From assembly GCF_034190915.1 (NCBI RefSeq), contig NW_026947506.1, positions 15,933,501 to 15,997,500 on the forward strand: a stretch of DNA of 64,000 nucleotides, read 5' to 3'. The position numbers and the translations under genes were made by a program. The notes beneath the pieces were generated by a model, which was not told where the DNA came from, did no database searches, and was given only the letters and a program-made list of their open reading frames with translations. Origin of the DNA: Cavia porcellus (lineage: Eukaryota > Chordata > Mammalia > Rodentia > Caviidae). Shown in pieces: positions 22,127 to 34,189 of the stretch; the stretch's first letter is position 1, and every line of letters starts with the position of its first letter.

Positions 22127-22976
22127 GTTTAATCCTTCTTTATGCAGTTGTGTGAGTTCTTTTCCTTTTTGTACATTGAATAGTAAAAGTCTGGGGAAAT
22201 TTGAGAATGGCCAGATGACTTGAAGCCCACCCATGTGCTGGACATCCCAGATTTATATTCGCACTAAGCAACTTCAGGAATGGGAGAAGAACAACACCCA
22301 GGACTTGAACATTTGGACGAAAGGAATTACCTGTGAAGCATCTTTTTGCTCCTTTGTGTATGACAGAGGGACATTGGCATGCATTCTAGGCACTGGCCTG
22401 CACATACTAGCAGTGATAGTGCAAGAACTGTCTGCCTCTGAAGGAGCATACCAATCATCAGGTTCCTGGGCCAAAGAGAGGGAAAAGTGTTCCATTTTAA
22501 GAAAAACGAAAAGTTAGAGAAAAAATAATAGAGACAATTTGTGTATTACACAAGAATTCATGTTTGGGGAGCAAATTTTAATCCTTTCAACTTTGCCAAT
22601 ATAAAGGTGCTAGTAAACATGCCTCCTTGTTGTACAAAATCCAAGGGAGTCCTTACACTGTTAACAGTTATTGCTTGCAAGAACACAATATACATTCTTT
22701 TCCTATCTTAAAAATGAGGGATGGGCGATAAAAGAGGCATTAGGAGTTTTATGTGGAAGATGATTGTTTTGACAATTTTACCTTTAACAGCAATCACTGT
22801 TGGTGGTGTTTTGGAACCACTCTGGACATTTCAATTTCATGGGCATTTAAGGACACATGAGAGTAGAACCTCACTTGTCTTCAACAGGTGCATAGTGATA
22901 TAAAAATGTGTAGCCCTCAATTATACATCAACTTTAATGGCACTCTATGAGAATGCAAATGTGAGATAGCAACTTG

Positions 22977-23145
22977 TATAAATTCTAAAGAGGCAGGAGG
23001 CTCTCCCTGAGGCTCTTCTGCTCTACACTTCCCCATGCTGCCTGCACTTGTTGGTTTCATACACCCGTGTGTTCTTCAACATTGCAACCTCACTCACAGA
23101 AATCTGTCTTTCTTGAGGGCTCCAGCAACAAGATAACAGTGATGA
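22977..23145 (+). promoter_or_regulatory. TATA-containing module downstream of gene B
   Basis: TATAAAT at 22977-22983 with the same following block and weak donor as at 4072. It lies 1.25 kb past the stop codon. No coding exon is linked to it in view. Confidence 0.4.
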
Positions 23146-24860
23146 ATGCTAAAGAGCATTTCACTCATTTGTCTTCACAAGGTCTATGGTCCTTAAATAT
23201 TGTCAGAAAAGTTTTTGAAGCATTTTGATGAATTTATTTCTCTTACATTCCCTTCTCCCTTTTCTTTAAAACCAGAAAATGCAAAGGAAAGCGACTGAGA
23301 GGAAAAATAAACATTTACTATTAAATGCTTTTTAAAAATATTAAGATTCATCAGCTGTCCATAACAAACTAGCTGCCTGTGTTGGAGCTATCGCAGTATC
23401 TTCTCATTAACCACACCTCCTACAAAGCAGAACATTCAAATATAAAGTGTTTTGTTCTTGGAAATATAAATTATTGCTATTTTTAAAATAAATCTGCATA
23501 TTAAAATCAGGGTTCCATCTCTACATCAAATTAACTAACAAAGAAATAACTGACATAGTGAAAATTCCACTTGTTGAAAGAAATGAAGCAGAGTGTATTA
23601 GAGCCTACAATTGTGCAGGACCAGTGCCACACTCTGAGACTCCTAGAGTGCAAGTATATGTCACAGTAACTTAATGTCAAATGATTTTGGAGAGATAGAA
23701 ATTAAAAATGAAGCACAAATACACACAAATAGTTTTAATTGCAAAGATAAATGAAGCCATGCAAGGTCTGCAGTTTAGGTGGCTGGAGGCAGGATCATTG
23801 TGATCTAAGGTCTAGTCTAGCTCTCTGGCAAGAGAGGGAGGTCAGCTCTTAAGAATTTGCAAGTGGTCTTGGGGATGCATAATCGACTCCTTAGGCTGGT
23901 GTCACTCTTTAAGAATCTTTTTGACTGAAAAGTGGTTTGCACCCAGGAAAGAATTGTCTCCCTATATCACAATCCCAGTCACATAAATTTATGTGTTTTA
24001 AACAATAGCAAAAGAGTCTAGTGAAAATGCCACTGTTTGATTTCTCATGCTATAAAAACTAGTTGATGGCAGAAGACCAACAAGCGTTTCTCATCAATTT
24101 TCAGTCCTTTTAAGGAAACAAGGTCCAACTGCACTTGGCAAGACTGAACTCACCTCACCAGCCTATCTGTGTCATCCAAAGATGCCTGGGTACCATCCTT
24201 TTACCTTTAACAACAATCATTGTTGGTGTGGTTTTGGAACCACCCTGGACATTTAAATTTCATGGGCCTTTAAGGACACATGTGAGTAGCACCCCAGTTG
24301 TTTTCAACAGGTCCATAGTGATATAAAAATAAAGTAATATAAAAATACAAGACATTCGGGTAAATATTTCAACACTTAGATGACTAAAGCAAACAGATTA
24401 ACAAAGTTTCCAGGTGGCAGTACAGTTGGACACAGTGAAGCTGAGGGACCCACTCCCCTTCCTTCATTCTACTATAAACACAAATATCTTGATTATCAAT
24501 ATGTAAGTTAACTGGGACAGTGAATCATCGAAATTAATGAGAGATGGTGGGGGATGCCAGGAGAATTAGACGGTTCTCACCATAGTGGGAGGCACCTTCA
24601 GGCAGAGGGATCTGGCCACCAGAGAAGGCAGTTGTAGTACGGCTGTCTGAACACTATGGAGGGCACCTGAGTGTGATTCCTAAAGTACATGAAGCCTGAA
24701 TCATTGAGGTTCCTTCTCCTTCTCCTCCTCCATTTTACTGTCTACATTCTGTCAATTCCTGTTGATCTCATCTTTTGGTCTCAAAAGACACAGTAATATT
24801 ATTTTTATGAGATGTAGTTCATGTAAAAACACAAACACAGAGTAAAATTCTTTTTCAGTA

Positions 24861-25023
24861 TTACTCACTGTTATCCTGCTTGTGGGGGCCTAGAGATATT
24901 TATGTGAGTCAGTTTGCAAGGTGTAAGAACACACATGTGTATGTAACCAGCAACAGCAGGAAGCATCGGGAAGTGTAGAGCAGGAGAGTCAGAGGGAGAG
25001 CCTCCTGCCTCTTAGTATTTATA
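24861..25023 (-). promoter_or_regulatory. TATA-containing module downstream of gene C
   Basis: On the minus strand TATAAAT (25023-25017) is followed by the GGCAGGAGGCTCTCC block and a full-consensus donor GTGAGTAA (24868-24861). This is the best-preserved copy. Minus-strand sequence past the donor runs only about 45 bp before the B/C junction, so transcription from here would enter unit B antisense. Confidence 0.45.
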
Positions 25024-25869
25024 CAGGTTGTGACCTCACATTTACATTCTCATAGAGTGCCATTAAAGTGAATGTGTAATTCATGGTTACACAATTTTAT
25101 TTCACTGTTCACTTTTAAACACAACTGGGGCCATACTCTCACGTGTCCTTATATGTCACTGAGTTTAAAACCCTCACAGTGGTTCCAAAGCAACACCAAT
25201 AGTGATTTTTGTTAAAGATAAAATACTCAGAACACTCACCTACCAGATAAAATCTCCAAATAATTCTTTATTTCTCCATGCCTCACTTTTAAGATAGGAA
25301 AACAGTGTATACTCTGTTCTTGCAAGCAGTAACTGTTAACAGTGTGAGGACTCTCTTAAATCTTGTACAATGAGAAGGCATGTTTACCAGCATGTTTGTA
25401 TTAGTATAGTTGGAAGGACTAAAATTTGCTTAGCTGAACATGCATTCTTGTGCAATGCACAAACTGACCCTGTAATCATTTTTTTCTTTTCTTTTTTCTT
25501 AATATTCAGCAATTTCCCCTCCTTTTGCTCCAGGAACCTGATTGCTCTGATTCTTCAGAGGTAGGCAGTTCCATGCACTCTCACTCCTGGCATGTGCAGT
25601 CTACTGCTTAGAATGCATGCCAGGATCTCTCACTCATGGCCAAGGGAGCAAAGAGATGCATCACAGGCAATTCCTTTGGTGTAAATGTCCAAGTCCTGGA
25701 TATTTTTCTTCTCCCATTCCCTAAATTGCTTAGTGCCAACTTAAATCTGGGATGTCCAGTCCAACGGGACGCCTCGAGTTACCTGGCCACCCTCAAACTT
25801 TCCAGATTTTAATTCTGTGGTGTATAAAGAAGAAAAGCATTCAAACAACTGTGTAAAGTAAGATTAAAT

Positions 25870-25875
25870 TTTATT
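25870..25875 (-). terminator. Polyadenylation signal, copy C
   Basis: AATAAA on the minus strand about 390 bp past the stop, within conserved ctgtaaataaaatttaatct text that matches copy E. Confidence 0.7.
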
Positions 25876-26264
25876 TACAGAAAAAAATACCAGAGGAGGA
25901 GGCCATTGTCCTACCATCTAAGGGCAGCTCTAAACAATGGGTGTGTCTGTTTATCTGATGAACGCTTTGATTTTACTTTGAGATCAACATTGCAGCAATC
26001 ATGGTGCACCATATTGTAAAAGTCAGGTTTGCAATTGCTTCTAAGTTACACTATAAGGACTTTGTAAAAGTTACTCTTATAAATTCTAAAGGTCCTGTCT
26101 CCTTGTTATGAAAATTGAAAAGCGGTACTATCTATCCTTAGAGAAGCACAATTCATTGTTTCCTTGTAGAAGTGTGCAAGCTCCAAAGATTGTCCTCTCT
26201 ATGAAAGGTTCAGTGGCAACCACTGTCACCACTGTTTTGGGAAAATAAACAGACAGGTGGGATC

Positions 26265-27353
26265 TTAGGACAGCCTAACACGCTTGTATGGGGGCCCCAG
26301 GACAGCACAATGGATGTAAGCCAGAGACTGGTAGGCTTCAGCCACCAAGTGAGGGTGTGACACCACCATGGATTTCCACTTGTCAGTCCTCAGGATTTCA
26401 GAAATGTGCGAGTTGATGAAATCCAGCGCACAAACTTTCAACTGATAGGCACTATGCATGTCAGCCAAGATGAGGATTTCCAAAACATTCACCACAGAGA
26501 GGTTGCAACAGAGGTGTTTCTCACACATGAGCTTCAGGCGCTCCAGGCCATACCTGTCTGCAGCTGCCAGCAGATCAGGTGCCATTCGGTCGAGTTTTGG
26601 TGCCTTTCCAGTGTACATGAAGAACATTATTTCCTTGAAAACTTCAGGCTCCATATCACTGATTTCAACTTGACTGTTTTTGCTCTCCTGCATTTCATGT
26701 ACAAACATGGCCCTGAAAACTGGAGAGCGAGCCGCTAAGATGGCTTTATGAGCCTGGAATTCTTGGCCACCCACACACAAGCAACAGTCTGCCAGCAGGG
26801 AATTCTTCCATAGCTCTCCTAGATCACTTGCTAACCAACCTTCACAAGCCTTCACCATATGCTTATTATTTTGGCTAAAACTGTCAGTGGAGTCTAGTGA
26901 CACATTCACCTCACAAAAGAGGGTCAGCTTGTCATCAGGGAGTAGTCCATTGGTTGGATCTAAAAGAAAATCTCTAAGGATGAATTTTCTGATTCCCAGT
27001 TTTGTCCCTGTATCAAATCTACGAACTTCTTTACTCGACAGACCTTTAGCTTTGTGTCCTTTATCATTCACAATGTAAAATGTGAATTTTGCCCAAGCTT
27101 CTCTCATTGGGCAGCTGATCAGTGCGAGACACAGGGACAGGTATTCTTTGCTTTCTTCATTGATCCCTTTTGGATACACTCGTAAGCGCCATTTCAGTTC
27201 ACCATTTTCTTCAGGTGAAAAGGTTGAACTTTCAATGGCACTACCTATTTCCTTTAGGGAAAAGCTAAAGTTACTGATGGTCCATAGGTAGGAGCATTTC
27301 ACTACTTCAATCTCTGTGGTGTACTGGTTCTCAGCTACTGGCCCTTTCGACAT
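26265..27353 (-). CDS. Tdpoz-like: TDPOZ/SPOP-like MATH-BTB protein, copy C
   Basis: Intact 362-residue MATH-BTB frame, the most diverged of the three. MATH about 16-154, BTB about 160-285, BACK-like tail. The BTB dimer and CUL3 phi-x-E residues are kept (HEMQE, with M221 and E223), as is the Y at SPOP Y353. The substrate cleft is strongly changed: SPOP Y87, Y123, K129, D130, W131 and F133 are C, R, T, K, L and I, so only F102 remains. I chose the ATG aligned with SPOP M13 and copies A/B; an in-frame ATG six codons upstream (27371-27369) would add MSGVQE and is possible. Exon 2 starts at 27506 (acceptor AG at 27508-27507), exon 1 ends at 29027, intron about 1.52 kb without the inverted promoter insert. 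It could bind a new class of substrate or none. Confidence 0.93.
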   Translation of the reverse strand: MSKGPVAENQYTTEIEVVKCSYLWTISNFSFSLKEIGSAIESSTFSPEENGELKWRLRVYPKGINEESKEYLSLCLALISCPMREAWAKFTFYIVNDKGHKAKGLSSKEVRRFDTGTKLGIRKFILRDFLLDPTNGLLPDDKLTLFCEVNVSLDSTDSFSQNNKHMVKACEGWLASDLGELWKNSLLADCCLCVGGQEFQAHKAILAARSPVFRAMFVHEMQESKNSQVEISDMEPEVFKEIMFFMYTGKAPKLDRMAPDLLAAADRYGLERLKLMCEKHLCCNLSVVNVLEILILADMHSAYQLKVCALDFINSHISEILRTDKWKSMVVSHPHLVAEAYQSLAYIHCAVLGPPYKRVRLS

Positions 27354-29026
27354 TTCTTGAACTCCTGACATCAATCAAGTGAAATGAAAGCCAGGTTTTC
27401 CAAGTGATAGGACAAAGATCCCTTTTTTCAGCAGACGGTAGAAATGTTACTCCAGTCAGCAGATCCAAGACAAGCAGGGAGATATGGCAGTCACAAAGTT
27501 GAGAGCCTAAAACGTAGATTTAAAAAACTAATTAGTGAAAGTTACTTTTACCAAGATTTTCTAATTAATTAGTCACTACTCTGTAGTGTCTTGATTACTG
27601 TAAGAAATAGCTCACAGAAGAAATACCCTTTTAAAAATTTTTGTAGTGATATATGTGTGTAATTTTAACACTTAGATGCCTAAAATCACAAAGCATGGAG
27701 CGGAGCTGGAACTCCACAGCAAAACTGAGTCCTATATGCATCAGATACTGTATTTAAAAATGTGCTTTTTGGTTACATTCTATGACAAAGTGCATTTTGT
27801 TTTTTAGATTTTTACTACTGGAAATTGAGTCAAGAGACTTCTCTTTGAGTTACATGTCTTGTCCTTGTATTTATTTTGGGGTGGAGATTTGGTCTAATTA
27901 ACTCACTACACTTCCATATTAGGGGTGAATTTTCCAGTGTCCTCCTACTTAAGTACCCAAACATTCTGGGATTACAGAAGTGCATTAGCATGCCTGTATG
28001 GCCAACTCTTTCTCTAACAACACATTCCCACCACTATTAGCATTCTGAAGCAGTCCAAGGATTTGACACCTTAAGCACAATGTACTTCAAAGAAACTGTG
28101 CTCTCAGAGGTAAGTGTTATATGGGCCTGATTAAACACCTTTCTTCATCTCCACATTCAGCCTATGCACTGCATTGTACTTCACACAGAATTTTGAATTT
28201 GATGGGTTAAAATCCTTGCTGAGGATGAGACAGAAAATGTTGTCTACCTTTCTCCATTATCCCTGCTCTGGCCATAGGAGGCTGCGATGTGGCCAGCACA
28301 TGTCTATGCCACTCCCTTGCTCTCCTTTTCTCTCTCTTGCATCCCAATTGACTGAGACAATACTCTTCAGTATCCTCCTGGGTTATCAAACCACCATTAT
28401 ATTCTCCTACATAAGAGCAGCCAGGCTAATCTGGGTAATTTCCACACTCCATCCACTTTGGTTGATACAGTTGCAACTGAGAACAAATAGAGCACCTGGA
28501 AACAATCAAAGTCACCCAGCGAGGGAACTGGGTTCCTTATTCTCATAAGCAGTATGCACATAAAGTGTTCTAGAGGATTCCCTCATTTGAGCCCTTTGCC
28601 TAGCTGACACAGGCCTGTCACCACCATGGAAGACCAGCAGCTGAAAAACAATTGAGCCTAAGGGAAGAGAAGCTTGCCCATGAAAAGGGAAAAATGTTTT
28701 TCAGGAGAATGACAGAAAACTGTCCTTCATGACATGATGCCAATCTTGGAGCTACCCACTGTATTAATGCCGAGGGTTGTCCAATAGTATCCATGTTGTT
28801 TTCTAACAGAAATGCTGTGAAGATGAAATAAAATGAAATAGTGCTGCTCCTACAAGGGCTCATTGATTATTAGTTTTTTCTAATACAATTTAATTCTGGG
28901 ATACTATTTCATAGACCCCTATGTACACAGATTAAAATATCCCTCCCTCTGCCAGGCAGTGCTCTCTAGATAAACAGATTTAGTGCAAAGTAAACAAATC
29001 TGCAAGACGTTCCAAGACTGACTTAC

Positions 29027-29150
29027 AGATCCTGCATGCAGAGTCACATATGAGAGAGATGAAAAGGTTGTTGGCAGGCTGGAGACACAAAGAACCCAGT
29101 TGAAATGCTGGAGATGTGCTGAGTTGTATGTGAGTTCTTCTCAAACTGCT
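29027..29150 (-). other. Tdpoz-like: Predicted non-coding exon 1 of TDPOZ copy C
   Basis: Homologous to 18495-18619. It ends at a GTAAGTC donor (GT at 29026-29025). The start is inferred about 25-30 bp after the TATA-like box. Confidence 0.65.
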
Positions 29151-29173
29151 GTGACCCTTCATTCTTGATGCTC

Positions 29174-29240
29174 CTTTTATGCCACTTATATGAGAATCCA
29201 CCCTAGGGTGGGTATTCCTTTGCTATTCAAATCCAATTGA
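29174..29240 (-). promoter_or_regulatory. TDPOZ core promoter, copy C
   Basis: Minus strand: palindrome CCACCCTAGGGTGG (29211-29198), 16 bp spacer that includes ATATAA, then CATAAAAGG (29182-29174). The palindrome is exactly conserved with copy B although the surrounding DNA is diverged. The GGATTA seen in B is GGATTT here. Confidence 0.7.
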
Positions 29241-29524
29241 AGTAAGCATGCTTAACTCACATTAAAAGATTAAATTAATGCTTAACACCACCAGCCTTTT
29301 GTCTCCTTACCGAAAAAATATTTCTTTTTTATTTATCATGTATTTCTTTATTTGAAATTCGAAAGTGTTTTGCTTATATTTCAAGCAAGCCTTATACTTT
29401 CCATTATCCTACTGCTTGAGGCTGTTGTGTCCTGGGATTGTAAAGAAGGCCACTATGCCTTTTTCTTCTATTTCCTAATTTCTAAAGAGGTAGGGCTAGT
29501 TTCTGAAATTTGAGTATTCAAGAA

Positions 29525-29645
29525 TCAACAGCACCGGGGTGTGGTGGTACACTCCTCTAATCCCAGCACTCCAGACACTGAGGTAGGAGGATCACTGCTA
29601 TTTTAAAACCAGTGTGAACAACATAGACCCTGTCTCAGAGTAATC
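29525..29645 (+). repeat. B1-type SINE
   Basis: Phrases gggtgtggtggtacactcct and ctaatcccagcactccagac. Same ancestral insertion as 18005-18115 and 55780-55895. Confidence 0.85.
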
Positions 29646-30127
29646 AAACTGCAGGAAGGACTGAATGAAGCAAGAAAGATTTCTGATAACCTTGAAAGGA
29701 ATAAAACTGCCATACCATCACAAAAACTCAGAAATTCTCCCAAGAAAAATGTGAGAATAACAGGCAACACTGCAGGAAGCTTTGTGAATTGGAAGTCCCA
29801 AGTAAGAGCAAAAGGAATTGAGTACTCTGAACACTCAATTCTGGTGGCTAAAACATGCTGGTAGGAAGAAATTCCCATTTGGAAGAAACTTCTGGAGAAG
29901 ATTTTGAGCTGGTCAGGAACAGAAAGCACCAAGGGATCAGAATTCACAGTCTAAATAAAGAAGAAATGCTATGAAATAAACCAAAGGATGTACTGTAGGG
30001 TGAGTCTAGTTCGTCTTGTTCTACTTTGCCTCTAGTAGAGTAATAATTATGTGAGGGACTGGGTATGTGGGATATCACGGTTAGCTTACATTCTTGTACA
30101 TGTGTGAAGACTTGGGACCATTTATAC

Positions 30128-30147
30128 ACACACACACACACACACAG
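30128..30147 (+). repeat. (CA)n microsatellite
   Basis: Ten CA units, the inverted counterpart of the TG arrays in units B and E, and the shortest of the three. Confidence 0.9.
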
Positions 30148-30439
30148 ATATTCAAACACTTCATTTCTACTGAACAAGATAAAGCAAGTAGATCATACAC
30201 TTCAATGTAATGCAGTGTTATTATGATGATAAACAAGAGTGTGAAATAGAAATAAGTCACTGCGAATTGGAGGCACACCAAAGTTACACATATGGAGATA
30301 AAAAGTATATTTTTAATAACGTACCTTAAATATGTAGTAGTATATCAGCTAGAAAAATCGCTAAGCATAATTTTGAAAATATCACAGTAACTACTTAAAG
30401 ATCCAGAAAACTTAACAATTTCTAAGTACTTTAAGAATA

Positions 30440-31000
30440 CTATCGCAGCAGTCATGTAGTTCAGGTTCCTGCAGAGGGGCCGGGTGTGCAGTCTTGCTCC
30501 TCTCCCCTTGTCCAGCGTCTTTCACCCAACATGCCTATGTTCATCTTGAATATCAACATGCCCCGCAGTCCGTGTCTGAGAGGTTCCTCTCCAAACTCAC
30601 GAAGCAGCTTGAGCAGGCCACCGGCAAGCCCACCCAGTACATCACAGTGCATGTGCTCCCAGACCAGCTCATGACCTTCACGGGCTCATGGAAGCCCTGC
30701 TTGTTCTGCAGCCCGCACAGCATCGGCAAGATAGGTTAAGTGCGGAATTGCTCCTACAGCAAGCTGCTGTGTGGTTTGTTGTCCTAATGCCTGCACATCA
30801 GTCGCAATAGGGTTTATATCAACCATTGTGACATGAAAGCTGTCAATGTGGGCTGGAACAGCTCCACCTTCGCTTGAGGCCATTTCTGCCTGAATTCACC
30901 TACACCAATCACTCCAGAGTCCCACAGTGATTTGTAACCCTCTTTCCCAAGGGACACCCCAGCCATTTCAAGACAAATAAATGGTTTGTTGACCAAAAAG
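30440..31000 (+). pseudogene. Mif: Processed pseudogene of macrophage migration inhibitory factor
   Basis: The frame from 30531 to 30877 reads as a decayed MIF (PMFIxN at the start, QATGKPxQYI, DQLMTFxG, CSLHSIGKIG-like text, then SKLLCG and VGWNGSTFA across frame breaks). It has no introns, has MIF-like 5' leader and 3' UTR, and an AATAAA near 30975. Imperfect direct repeats (aagaatactatc near 30432 and aagaatatcatc near 31004) fit a retroposition TSD. Units B and E have an uninterrupted site here. Frameshifts and losses mean no intact tautomerase is encoded. Confidence 0.9.
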
Positions 31001-31199
31001 AAAAGAATATCATCCTTTCAAGCTGCTTTTATTTTGGAGAGGAAAGTGTTGGGGATTTAATTGTGGCCTTTCATGCCAATTTAGACTGTTTAGTTTGAAA
31101 CAAATTCTTGCTAAGTTTTGGGGTTTCTTAGGCTTAATCAGATTTTTTAGCAAACCCATTTCAGTCTGCCAGGGTGCTGAGATACTTAGGTACATCTAA

Positions 31200-32260
31200 A
31201 TAGAAGTTATAAAATGAATAACATCCACACAGCATTTTTACCTGCCATTGCCACTTCAAGTACCTTTGGAGTGACTGGTCATACAACTCGTGTGCCAGTT
31301 AATCCACATCGTCAATTTGATGAGATTAAGAGTCTCCTGTCTTGGGGATTATACTCCTCAGTGGATTCTTCCTTGGATGTTCATAGCTGAATGTGCTTTT
31401 AAGAGTTGGGGAACCATGAAGCTGAGTTGTTGTGGCTGTGCCTGGAGTGGGGGAGAATCTCTTGCTGCTGTTCATCTTTTCTTCTTTCTTTGTTGCCATG
31501 AAAAGAACAAACTTGATCTACCAGGAAGTTTTCCACAATGTTTCTGTCTTGGAGCCATCCAAACTCTGAGGATACAAACCCAATTACAACTCTCCTACTT
31601 TAGGTTATATGTGTCCAGTATGTTTGTCTCAACAAGGGAAATGCTCAGCAATTTGTACACCTGCCTGAACTTATTGCAGATTGCCATGCTGTGGTTATGG
31701 TTTGGATTCTTTTTATTTTTTTATTTTTGTACCAGAGATCAAATTGATAAGTTTCATTTTCAGGGAACATGGTTCATAGTGTAGTAGTGATAAAGTAATG
31801 TAACTTTAAGAGGTAGAACCTTCTAGAAGTTAATGAAAATATTAGAGCACTACAATCAGAGATAGAGAAAGTCTGGCTGACTCAGAGGAGCAGATGAAGC
31901 TGAAAATGGATCACATGTGGTGCCAAAGAAATGATAGTATGAAGAACAGTGACTTACTGAGTCAAGTCACAGGGATAACTGCTCTAATCTCAAGATCACT
32001 GGGTGCCTGAGACAAATGATGTGAATAAGTTCATAGATGGAGAGGTTTCATATGATACTGAGTCTCCCAACAGTATTTATAAATGTGCTGCATCCCATGG
32101 AATTTGGCTTCTTCCTGTTCCTTCTCTCTCCCTCCAGTTTTCTCCTCCATCAAGAAAGAGGGCTCCAAATGGTCTCAGGTTTCTGTACTGTGACTCTTGT
32201 CCTTTTTCCCCATGCTCACAACATTTGTATTCTAAAAGTTGAAAGTTGCAACTCACAGGC
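31200..32260 (+). other. Unit C distal part; no gene seen
   Basis: Inverse match to about 15580-16690 (B) and 53500-54650 (E). The 164-codon open frame at 31290 is not shared intact by the other copies and has no domain I recognise. Confidence 0.5.
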
Positions 32261-32261
32261 C

Positions 32262-32415
32262 TGTTGAGCTGGCTATTGTGGTTTCCTCCTGCAATCCCAG
32301 CACTGGGGGAGAGGCTGAGTTGGGGGAATTCTTGTGAGTTCAAAACCAGCCTGGGCTACAAAGTGAGCTCAAGGCCAGTCTGAACTGCATAGCTCTTCTC
32401 AAAAATGACAAAAAC
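32262..32415 (+). repeat. B1-type SINE
   Basis: Phrases gcaatcccagcactggggga and ccagcctgggctacaaagtg, with an A-rich end. Not seen at the matching place in unit B or E, so probably a later insertion. Confidence 0.8.
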
Positions 32416-33685
32416 AAGCAACTCACAGGTGTGGGTCACATTTCATGAGATTAGATTAGTCTCCACAAGAATGAGTCATCATTCTTCAGCCTAACCCAGG
32501 CCATGAATAATTCAGTCACATTAACTATTTATATACCACCTATATTACTAAGTTTCCTACGGTGAACCTCTCAAGGAATGTCCAGATAACTGGCTCCCAG
32601 TTGCTTAGGGGTGAGGGGGAGAAAATTTGATGTTTGTTTCTCAGCCTGCATTCTGGCAGGCTCACAGCTGATCATGGTAGGTGGAGGGGTTGCTTGGATT
32701 CCCAATGCTCCCAGCATGGCACAGGTTCCAGTAAATGCCAGTTGAACTCAGTATAGTTACTACTTCCAAACATTGGGTCCAAGACATGAACTGGGTGAGG
32801 AGGAGATCTAAGACTTCTGAGCAAGCAACATATATGTTTTCTTTCTCTAGACTTTAGGTCTAGAGATATACTGTGTCAATATTCATGGTTTGTACCTGTC
32901 CAAAATCCATTTCCCTTGTTCCTCACACAGTTTGCTCAGAAGTTTACCCAGAAGAGCAATCTTTCCTTCTCAGCCCACCTATTTCTCATAGAGCCTTGAC
33001 TGTACTCCCTTCATATTACCTCCCTGCAACTGGCATTCACCCACATGTGCTCCTGAGGGAAACCCTAAAGGTTGACTGATTAGAATCTCTTACCTGCTTT
33101 TCTCATTACCACAGGAAACATAAATACAGTGTGGCCTACTCAGCACAGCAGCGTGCAGTTATTCCTATCCCCAATCCAGGGCTCCCATCTTCTGTCAGAG
33201 TGGAGGAAGATGATAGGCCAGAGAACTCCCCATAAGGACCACCATGTGAATCATGTTCCCCTATGTATATGGAGAAAAAGTCGAAAAAAAAATAAAAACC
33301 GGCTTCCAGAAATTCCTCACAGGGTAGACAATGGACCCATAGCCCAGTAAGTTCTCTATCAGAGATGTCATCAACAAATCTTCCTCATGTTCTCAATGAT
33401 TCTTCACTCCCCGTAGATCAGACCCTATAACTTCAAGTCTAGTGCACCTTATTTACTTCAAGAAAATCAACATTTTAATATCATATTATAGATATACAAA
33501 AAAAAGCAAATGGAATATCAGAAATTCATCTTGTTTCCTGTAGTCTCTTCTCATTATGTAAGCATAAATTTGTGACCTCCCCAAACTAACTCTAAGTTTT
33601 TCTTTTGGGAAAAGGCTACCACAGTGGAAATGTCTTACTGAAAAGAAATTGAAATTAAACCTAAAATATTCTAAAATGAATAGTA
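32416..33685 (-). other. Unit C right edge; no gene seen
   Basis: From about 32760 this is the reverse-complement counterpart of about 50345-51440 at the left edge of unit E. No gene or complete element is recognised. Confidence 0.5.
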
Positions 33686-34052
33686 TGTTTTGTGTCTGAA
33701 TATTCCTCCAAAATCTCATGCAGTCATGAAAGCAGGCTTCTAGATTTTGTGAATGACTCATGGTCCAAAGCTGGGATTTTAGGTGTGAGTGCTAGACCCA
33801 ATTAGGTGTGACCTCCAAGCAAAATATGGAACAAGTAGAGTATTCTTTCTGTGCTCCACTCATTTAGCTCTTGTTTTTTTTTTTTTGTTTTCTGCTGCCA
33901 TGAAATGTTGCTCTTTGCCTTGTACTATGCTACCTTGGAGTCAGTTGAATACAGAGTGAAATGTCCACAAAATGAGATATAATAAACTTTTCCTTCTTTG
34001 ACTTTAGATATTGGATGTCTTGTCTCATCTATGGGAGAAAATAAACAAGACT
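33686..34052 (+). mobile_element. MaLR-type LTR
   Basis: About 367 bp, ending in ataataaacttttccttctt and a decayed MaLR-like 3' end, the usual U3-R-polyA layout. Paralogous to 49972-50343 (inverted), 6926-7279 and 63103-63467. Confidence 0.7.
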
Positions 34053-34189
34053 ACTTTTGGTATCAGAAGAGTTGGTTTCTTGCTATGGATATACCTGAAC
34101 ATGCAGTTCAAAAGCCTTTGGGAATATCAGCGCAAATCGCTTAGACTGTTCTATGTGAGAGATTTCTTTTTTAAAACTTTGATTTTCAC

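Larger units (their letters stand above)
15058..24813 (+). repeat. Duplication unit B
   Basis: Colinear with unit E from about 15070 (matching about 53006) through the promoter, exon 1 and gene. Its right part (18904-24813) is nearly identical to unit A. At about 24814 it abuts the inverted unit C. Confidence 0.85.
18904..24813 (+). repeat. Right-hand copy of the near-identical A/B duplication
   Basis: Pairs with 1-5905. The offset drifts from 18903 to about 18908 through small indels. Divergence is of the order of 1-2 percent by eye outside the coding region and 7 in 1089 bases inside it, so the event is recent or has been homogenised by gene conversion. Confidence 0.95.
24814..34180 (-). 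repeat. Duplication unit C (inverted)
   Basis: Read on the minus strand its order matches units B and E: upstream DNA, promoter, exon 1, TDPOZ coding exon, polyA site, TATA module. The left edge at about 24814 is the inversion junction with B. The right edge includes the MaLR LTR at 33686, matching the left edge of unit E (49780-51340) in reverse. Confidence 0.8.

Noticed and set aside
31290..31784. 164-codon plus-strand frame in unit C
   Set aside because: The paralogous DNA in B and E has no matching frame, and there is no recognisable domain.
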